From the NCBI GenBank assembly GCA_000827325.1, contig KN832885.1:682001-746000 (forward strand): 64,000 nt of DNA, read 5' to 3'. A program made the translations under genes and the position numbers. This DNA is from Oidiodendron maius Zn. Taxonomy: Eukaryota > Ascomycota > Leotiomycetes > Myxotrichaceae. Every line of letters starts with the position of its first letter. The stretch's first letter is position 1. Shown here piece after piece: positions 56,894 to 64,000 of this stretch. The notes beneath the pieces are model-generated. The model did not search any database and was not told the DNA's origin. It saw only the letters and a program-made list of their open reading frames with translations.

Positions 56894-58452
56894 ATCTTGG
56901 TCAATTATATACTAATGAGAAGATAAAATTTATGTACCGTAGATATCTGGAACCTCACTCAATTCATGTGAAAGTTATCTAAGACAAACATAGTCTTCAA
57001 AAAGTTATGCTGTCGACTTGACCGGGGAAATTCCCCGTGCCAAGTTTATGACACAGTGGGGCAAGAATTTCTGTAAACCCCCGAGATTCCACCGCCTTGA
57101 CGAGACGGGACGGAATAAGTACTGTATCCAGTAGAGTTTTACTGATCATCGCTCCCCTAGTGTTGATCGCCGGTGGAGTTCCTGACTGACAGAAGTGGGG
57201 TAAGCGGGGTAAAACAACTGGTTGTTTAACCTGAATCTACACCTGCACGAAATCTGTTTCTATTCGGAAAGGCGAGCAGGACTGCTTTATGGATGAGCTA
57301 AGGTAAGTAATGGTGAAGCGAGAGTGAGGGGCGGGTGAGCAGTGAGCAAGAGCGGGCTTGTCTTGGCTCCCTTATGGTTACATTCCCTATCTCTATGCGC
57401 AGATCCCACTTTAGCTCCCTTAAGACTGAGATTCCTCCAGAACCAATTTTGGATCTGCTTATGCACAGATGATAAAGATCTCAGCCTCATTATCCTATAA
57501 CGTCTCCTTGACATCCGTAAGGTCATCTACAGAGACGATTTTTATAAGATGAATTTCAGTGGCCCTTACTCTACCCCTTTTTACTTTGAAAACTTTTAAT
57601 ATTATACTTTGCTCGCATATTTCTTTTCTCGTTCTCCTTATCTTTACTTTAACTAGAAGGGGTCGAGGTGCTCTATTACTAGGTTTAGTTCCTGCATATC
57701 GATAAGATATTATATTACAAACCGGTTTAAACTAGTTCTATATCAGTAGCTAGTTAGGTAATTATAGTAAATAATTAGGATAACTATCTCTAGTTAATAA
57801 ATTGCTGTGATGTTATATTATAAAGGGACTACACTAAGGTATATATATGCTATGTAAGGGACAACTGTACTAGCTAAGCTAATAAAAGAAAGATCGCTGG
57901 TGGTATGTCTACTAGATAATAGACATTTAATAGCAGTAGGACTATGTTAGGGAGGAGTCATACCAATGTCAGTGTTACTAGGAGATTTATCTACACAGAG
58001 GGAGCAGAGGCTTGTAGACGTCAAATAGGGGTAGCGATTTATGCCACATCAATAGCGTGTCTAGGGAGCTAAGGGCCAGTAATATTGTGAGATTTATTAT
58101 AAGGCAGCAAACAGAGGCCAACAAACAGAGGCCAAGATGGAGTGTTACATCTCTTAAACAGACACTTTACCGTTCATATAACGGTTTGGATTTCGATTCC
58201 ACAACTGAATATCCCCTCAAGAAGTGGAGACGAGAGATCCGTTCAAGCCGCAATGACAATGTTTATGGAACTCTCATAGAAGCTACTCATGGGAACAGCA
58301 GATAGGGGCACAGATAGCCACTGGACGAGGAGAAGACGTTAATTCGCACCACTTCCTTCCTTTTCGTCGCAACTCCCTCACATAATCGCAACTAACCCAA
58401 CAACTCCACAGCTGTCTTCGAGAGCAACAGCCATCTCAGATCCCAAGTGACA
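56894..58452. repeat. AT-rich region with dispersed-repeat copy
   Basis: Bases 57227..57345 match 43921..44040. The stretch 57540..57960 is extremely AT-rich and shows no gene. An 82-codon frame at 58057..58305 has a tandem AACAGAGGCCAA repeat and no domain. Confidence 0.5.
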
Positions 58453-59611
58453 TCAAGTAATATATCCGTTATTCCCAGTTATGAATACAACACAAACAGC
58501 TGCGAAGCTACGAGAGTCATCAGCGTTTTCTTCAGTCATCCAATCCAAGGCAGCTACGACTCACGTCGAAGTAGCGGCGAAAATTTCCGCACGTCTCGCT
58601 CGAGTTGTCAACGCCAAACAGAACGCAAACAGGCCGGTGAACCCAACCGTTATTGCTAGCCGGTCAAGAATGTTGGACACAAAATAGAGGATAATGATGC
58701 TGGATATGGGAATTAGTGATGCGAGGACGGTGACGAAAATATTGATAGAAGAGTGCAGAGGTGCTTCTGCGTAATGCGTGATCTCGGAAGGCGGGTCTTC
58801 GGGGATGGGTTTCTGGTATGAAGTGTTAATAACAAAGACATATGACCGGAAATCGAGTCAAGGGAAGCGGAGACGGAACCATGAATGAAAAAGTGAGAAA
58901 CGAACTTTAAATCGCTTTCCGATGATATTATGGAACCAAGGGATGAACAAGTTGATTACCCATCGTGATAGAGGATCACTGCTTTCTCGACGTCGGATTG
59001 CGAGGAGATCGTCGGCGTGCGGGGTTGACCAGCTGTCGTGATCTGGCCCAAGAATGGGAAAGTTTCCCATTTTGGGTCGTTTCAGCCATTGACGGATGAA
59101 GTTGAGGTCGTAGGATTTGGGTGCTTGTAGACTCGAGAGGAAGACTACTTGCTGTAGGTGCTCATCTGTTGTGTTTAATCAGCAGGGTTTTGGGAGGACG
59201 GCAGCGGCAGAAAGGTGTGTGTGACGCGACAAGAATTTCTAGCAGAAGCTGCTACTCTCGAAAGGAAAAGGTAGAAGCAACGCCCAATAAGAATTGAATT
59301 CGATTTTAACAGGACGTACTGTACTCCTTCAGCTTCTCTCGGATTTGAATCACCTTTTCCCACTGCTCTCTATCGTCATGGTCCTCCTCGGACTGTGCAA
59401 GATACCACCAATGCTTGGAATATATGGCTCGATTGGGATCAGCCTGATCTCTCACTGCTACTTCTTTGAGATCTGCTTCAAGATGAGTTAACTCTGCTTG
59501 TAGATATAAAAGATTCTGGAAATTTAATTTCTTGAAACGGCGGAAAATAGCGAATTCTCCATGACAACTCATCAGAGCAGCTATCTTGGAATACCCTTCT
59601 TCATTGGCCAT
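58453..59611 (-). CDS. DUF6594 membrane protein
   Basis: Four exons (59320..59611, 58906..59165, 58565..58812, 58453..58507) give 284 residues. The N-terminal EGYSKIAALMSCHGEFAIFRRFKKLNFQNLLYLQAELTHLEADL is the signature start of this fungal family, followed by REQWEKVIQIREKLKEYNEHL. After a linker with WSTPHADDLLAIRRRE come about three transmembrane helices (NIFVTVLASLIPISSIIILYF, LAITVGFTGLFAFCLAL, FAAVCVVFITG). The first part is probably a cytosolic helical or coiled-coil region and the end is in a membrane. DUF6594 proteins occur in large families in Pezizomycotina and have no established function. Confidence 0.88.
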
Positions 59612-60264
59612 GATGCAGACATGAGAAGCAACAGAAACTCAAGGAAATTCTATTGAAATTTTCTCGAGGAAATCGAGGACATAGAGTCCCCACGAAAAGA
59701 GGCTGCTCACCAACTTTCGATTTCCTCGCGATTTGCCCTGGAGGTTGCCTTGGGAGGCTGCCTGATGCAACTCGCCCGCTGTGGCGAGGGCTGATCCAAT
59801 AGCCACACTCCACGCGATTAGATGTTTTCGACGATGAGGCTCCGACGACCGACAAGTTTGCGCTCTCACCTGCATAACGTAGAAAGTGAAACCCAAACCA
59901 GCCGCAACGCGAGAGTCCTGAGAAGGTCCAAGCTGGTAGGTCGAAAGATCTTGGGGTACATGTACGGTCAAGGAACAGGATGGAAGTCTCTACCACACCT
60001 TCGGAGCTCCCGACCATGTTTTGTATGCACCGTTGAAGAAGCAGAGGGCTTGAACAACTAACGATGATTGATTCTGGGTCAGATATTACACGCCACAGTA
60101 ATACTAGCAATGCTTTGACTCTTCATGACTATCTTGGGTTGACATAGAATAAAACATTGGGCTTACACCCATCTGAGGTTGTGCTTCCTAAATCTGAACC
60201 CGCGCACACCGGCAGAACTGATAACGGCTTGCTACTACCAGTCTTTGTCGACATTATCGACGGC
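59612..60264. other. Intergenic, divergent
   Basis: A minus-strand frame (59601..60110) with Cys/Ser-rich translation has no domain and is not called. Otherwise this is promoter sequence for the DUF6594 gene (-) and the next gene (+). Confidence 0.4.
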
Positions 60265-61414
60265 ATGTCTAACTACCCACAATTCACACCCGAGGAGGAA
60301 GCGAAATTCAAGAATTTAGAATTCCGACGGAGCAGGGCAGATGAGCTGTATTACTTCGATCGTGGGGTACCCACAAATGAACGACACAAGCAATGGCTTG
60401 AAGAGCAAAAGCGGCAGAAAGCAGAGCAAGAAGCTGGGGCAGCCGCACAGAAGTATGAACAGAACACACGACAGTACCCACAAATGTACGCGAACGATGG
60501 CCCAGCGGACTCCTCTGCTGACCCTGAATACCAAAATCCCGACCCATCAGAAAGTGCAACGTCGGTAGCTTCATACTCGGAGTCGACGTGCTCGGAGCAT
60601 GGTGCTACAGACGGTCAACGAAATAAACAGCTGAACGAAATTGCCGCGCAAAAGATGGTGGAGAATGGATTAAGAAAGGTATGTGATCGCTTCGCGGCTA
60701 TGAGAAATTTCTCCCCCATTATCCAAGCAGAGTAAACTAAGTTGGGAACTTAGTTTGGCAACAACCTTCGCGAGATTCGAATGCACTCGAAAAGAAACGG
60801 ATGGAAAGGTTTGGTGGCCACACTCGACATCGGCACCGAAGAAAATGTAAGTCATATCTCTGAAGCAGAAACAAATATGCTCTGGGGGGAATTTTGCTGA
60901 GGATTTCTTATAGTGGATCTGTAAGAAGAAAGCAGACCAGTTAAACCTCAAGATCAAAAGGGGATACAGCGTGAAATGCGTCACATTCGACGGCCACACA
61001 TTCTCTTCCGGTGAGGTTGTAGAACCTACGTGGGTTGTCGAAGGGCAAAGCAAGTCATATGTCACGCAATTTCGCGTAGCCTCTAAAGAGGCGCCTTTTG
61101 ATGTCCTTTTTGGCCGCAATATTTTATCGACTGGGGAGGTGGACTTCGACTCCGAAGAAAGCCCCGTTCAAATAAATGTACAAAAAGGAGTCAAGGCATG
61201 TGTTCATGGGCCTTTACGACTTGGGAGTCTGCAACTGACTTGGTAACAGCCCGACGAGAAGAAGACTATCGACGAAAACGAAGCCACTCATTCTGTCTAT
61301 AGACAGAACGATGCGTCCAAACCACATCCGGTGAAGAACAACAAGTCTACAAAGAAACAGACCCCAGCATCGCCAACAAAAGGCCCTCGAGATGCGGAAG
61401 GGAAGCGGAAGTAA
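60265..61414 (+). CDS. Protein with divergent retropepsin-like domain
   Basis: Four exons (60265..60678, 60754..60846, 60914..61195, 61250..61414) give 317 residues. The N-half is charged and helical (TPEEEAKFKNLEFRRSRADEL, then a Lys/Glu/Ala coiled-coil-like stretch and a Gln/Ser/Asp linker). A domain of about 100 residues follows: GLVATLDIGTEENWICKKKA, then TFDGHTFSSGEV, and APFDVLFGRNIL. This has the strand-flap-strand order of single-domain aspartyl proteases, the last motif matching the D-V-I-L-G-x-D/N pattern. The third intron appears to be GC-AG (AAG|GCATGT...AACAG, 54 nt); unspliced, the protein would end 17 residues later. The C-tail is Lys/Pro-rich. Similar stand-alone fungal proteins exist without known activity. 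Confidence 0.68.
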
Positions 61415-62225
61415 TTCAAGGCGAGCTCGAGCTCGCGAAGATAGGGCCGTCCTGGTCTTTGACGGGAGCAGTGTGAAGGTTGGGGAATGTGCGAAGAGGA
61501 CGCACCGGTCTTGCTGCTGAAGCGTTGGAGTTCATGTATAGACATTACTGGGAAATGCAAATTTGATCAGCACCTTATCCAAGCATCCCCTTCCGGTTGG
61601 CAATGCGGTGGCTGTAAGCTATGAACCTCGGCAGGTATACATTAGCGAGAGGGAGTTGGATTAAAGTATTCACTTCATGGCTTGAGTGCCTCGGGGCCGG
61701 ATTAACCGTGAAAGATGCTCCCATAGCATGCATTTCTCAATCTGCATCTCCTGGCTACTCGACTGCTTAAAGCCTTTTGATGTTCGAAGATGCGAAAGGC
61801 AAAGTTGGCAAAGCTCTTCCAAACGTCGCCCGAAAACCCGGTACCTGGGCGATGGTGGGAGGCGCTAACTCCGACAGTGCGACTAAGATGAACGGCTGCC
61901 AACACATATAGGGATGGTATTGCTTCGGCATGACCTGCAACCCTTCAATCATTCTCCACTTCACGACCCTTCATCTCTCGTCTTCACGAAGTGGATAGCA
62001 GGCCTTCCCATACTTTATAGCATCGAATTTATTCTCATTCTCATGCTCTTCATCATCGCGATTGCCGCGCCGAGCCGATAACCTGGTATCACGATAAGCC
62101 CCTCTTTGCGAAGAACGAGCACCAACGCGTCGCACATCAACACTATTGCCTCTCATTCGGCTTCTACCTTTCGCAGAGCGCCGGATTAGACGACCAGTCT
62201 AACGGCGACATTAGAAGATGCTACA
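61415..62225. other. Intergenic, nothing recognised
   Basis: No gene supported between the two related plus-strand genes; short frames only. Confidence 0.5.
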
Positions 62226-63278
62226 ATGGACAATAGAGTCATCGATGGCGTGGTGCGACTGGTAGAAGGAGGGAATAAGCTCCCGACCAGTCCTTCATGG
62301 CTAGCCCTGAGAGACGAGATCGCCGGAAGCCAAATCTTCTCAATCGAGAAACTCGAGCAATCGAAGGAATATATAATAGAGAAATTCTATCAATTTCGGA
62401 TCGAACGTTTGCAACAGGATATGGCGCAGCTCCTAGGCCGACCGACACCACCAAAAGACTCAACCAACCCCAGTCAGGATATGGCTTCGTCGCAGGGATC
62501 AAACAAAGATTCCGGGTTCAATGGGTCCTGTAAGTTATCTGAGTCGGGTAATGAAGGAGGCTTTGAGCCTACTGTGATCGAGACCATAAATGTGAGCAGT
62601 CCATTTGCGCCTGTTTCTAACTTGCCAGCGGCTGATGTATCATCGCAGGAGGAGAGATTTACCTTTATGTCGGTTGGTTTGAATGGTACATGGGAGGGCG
62701 CTGCCCTGGAATATTGTCGCGAGGATGAGAGTTTCATTAGCCCTCACTGGGTGCAGAGACACAACTTGGAGTTGACGGATGGGCAGATACTGTTGACTTG
62801 GAAGTTCGACAGCGACGATAAGACCCACTACACCAGGTTTATTCTCCTCGAGAACTTGAAATCAGATTTCATACTCGGCGTTAAATGCTGTGACGAGTCG
62901 TTCAATCGTGACAATAGGGTACCTAGAAGTCCAGGCGCATCACACAGTAAAGATCCCCTCTGGTTTGTCTACTGTTCAGAGGTTAACTGACCGTTTCTTC
63001 TAGGCTTCCGCGACCTTTCTGCCCTCCCATTGGAAAACACAAAGACGCAGGTCTGGGTCACTCACAACCAACCTAACATCGAATTCCTCAGCGATGTGCT
63101 GTACCGACTTGAGAAGAAATACAGGGCCGACACTCTAGACCCCAACTATTCCTATCTGTCGCCACAGCATGGCGGGGTGATTGAAGAGGATTGCCAGAGT
63201 CGGAGTAATACGTCGAGTGTGCCAAATCGTGGCCATAGACCTGGTCAAAAGTCGTCGTCATCGCGGTCACACAAGTGA
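62226..63278 (+). CDS. Second protein resembling the retropepsin-like neighbour
   Basis: Proposed exons 62226..62907 and 63004..63278 give 318 residues. Acceptor CTTCTAG at 63003 is clear; the donor could be C|GTGACA at 62908 or T|GTGACG 18 bases earlier. The N-third is helical (IFSIEKLEQSKEYIIEKFYQFRIERLQQDMAQLL), followed by a Ser/Asn linker. The domain then reads SVGLNGTWEGAALEYCREDE, SFISPHWVQRHNLELTDGQI and FILLENLKSDFILGVK, with the same order of elements as the gene at 60.3 kb (hydrophobic strand, W/I-S-x-x-x-x-x-x-L-x-L segment, D-F/V-I/L-L-G). The catalytic Asp position is not conserved. The Ser/Lys/Arg tail ends KSSSSRSHK. Function unknown. Confidence 0.62.
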
Positions 63279-64000
63279 CACAACACGAAACCTCTGTAAT
63301 GGCTTACCAGGCCTCCGTTTTAGGGACATCGCACTCGATTGACGACTTTCTCCTCACTATCGATTCTTCCACTGTTTTTTTACCATCGTGATTCAGCATG
63401 GCGTTTGGGAGGGGCCGAGATGACAACAAAGTTTTCGTTTAAAGCGGGCGACTGGAATGGCGTTCTGTAATTTAGATGGCGCTTTCTGGAGACTTTGTTT
63501 AGTATTTGGGTTTTGTTTAACGGTGTACAAGGTCCCTCAAAATATAGGAGCGGACAGACTCTTTATACCTAGAGCACAGGCATAGGTGGCTGCATGAAGC
63601 ATGCGGCTTTTGTCTCGGAAGGTGTTAGCACCCCCAAGACTTCGTAATTGGATCTTCTTGCGCCAGTTGTCCACATAGCAATGTAAGATACACTATTTGG
63701 TGTCTTGCCTTGGGTTTTGCATATGCATCATGTGCTGGAGATATTGGGTTTGTACACGTCGATGATCTACGCCCCCCTTGGCTGGTCTTGTATATATCGC
63801 ACCTCACGAAGCGTTCCTTCCCGACAGGGCAATTGCCTTCGTAGATTCACCTACCTTTGCTGACAAGCATGATGCTATGATGCTGTTAAGATCAACAAGT
63901 ATTATGGTGTGATATTCAAATTATTTGATAAAATATCGCAAGCATCTGTGTTATAATTAACTTCTGCCGAGGCGGGCTTCCGACCGCTCACACAAACTCC
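63279..64000. other. Right-edge region without supported gene
   Basis: 3' flank of the previous gene and AT-rich sequence; no domain-bearing frame on either strand. Confidence 0.5.

Noticed and set aside
59601-60110. 169-codon minus-strand frame between the DUF6594 gene and the retropepsin-like gene
   Set aside because: Cys/Ser-rich with no motif, and overlapping frames of similar length on both strands.

Overview
The window reads as chromosomal DNA of a filamentous ascomycete (Pezizomycotina, most likely Eurotiales-like). Nearly every gene is split by short introns (about 45-125 nt, GT...AG with CTAAC/CTGAC-type branch sites). The families are typical of such fungi: DUF2235, DUF6594, Zn2Cys6 regulators, MFS and AAAP transporters, and a family-B carboxylesterase. 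No rRNA, tRNA or CRISPR array was recognised. All gene models were spliced by eye from the sequence; exon joins are given in each entry.

Layout. 0.8-2.2 kb: DUF2235 alpha/beta hydrolase (-). 3.6-4.2 kb: small repeat protein with a frame problem. 5.1-6.8 kb: 526-residue unknown protein whose Gln-rich tail continues past the stop as a stop-riddled CAG/CAA tract. 7.5-9.5 kb: amino-acid transporter (-). 10.4-11.0 kb: GNAT acetyltransferase. 11.9-13.6 kb: secreted type-B carboxylesterase (-).

14.2-38.0 kb holds the most interesting block, a candidate catabolic cluster: SDR, ACS-type MFS importer, stand-alone histidinol-dehydrogenase-type enzyme, SnoaL-like protein, salicylate-hydroxylase-like FAD monooxygenase, a second SnoaL-like protein, fumarylacetoacetate-hydrolase family enzyme, VOC/extradiol-dioxygenase-like protein, Zn2Cys6 regulator and a DHA-type MFS. 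It ends with mitochondrial branched-chain 2-oxoacid dehydrogenase E1-alpha, E1-beta and an E2-like protein that stops right after its lipoyl domain. Hydroxylase, ring-cleavage and C-C hydrolase enzymes would produce 2-oxo acids that the E1 pair could decarboxylate. This linkage is inferred from gene content, not proven.

38-51.8 kb is more AT-rich and accessory: a damaged ankyrin gene, a small unknown protein, a P-loop kinase, a group with a mucin-like secreted protein, a disordered protein and a HELMH metalloprotease, a large inverted repeat with LTR-retrotransposon relics, and dispersed repeats. 51.8-56.9 kb: phenol-hydroxylase-like FAD monooxygenase and a large secreted six-hairpin glycosidase with a cysteine-rich (CBM52-like) N-terminus. 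58.4-59.6 kb: DUF6594 membrane protein. 60.2-63.3 kb: two neighbouring genes that both appear to carry divergent retropepsin-like folds. The flanks and the AT-rich 57 kb region hold no gene I can support.
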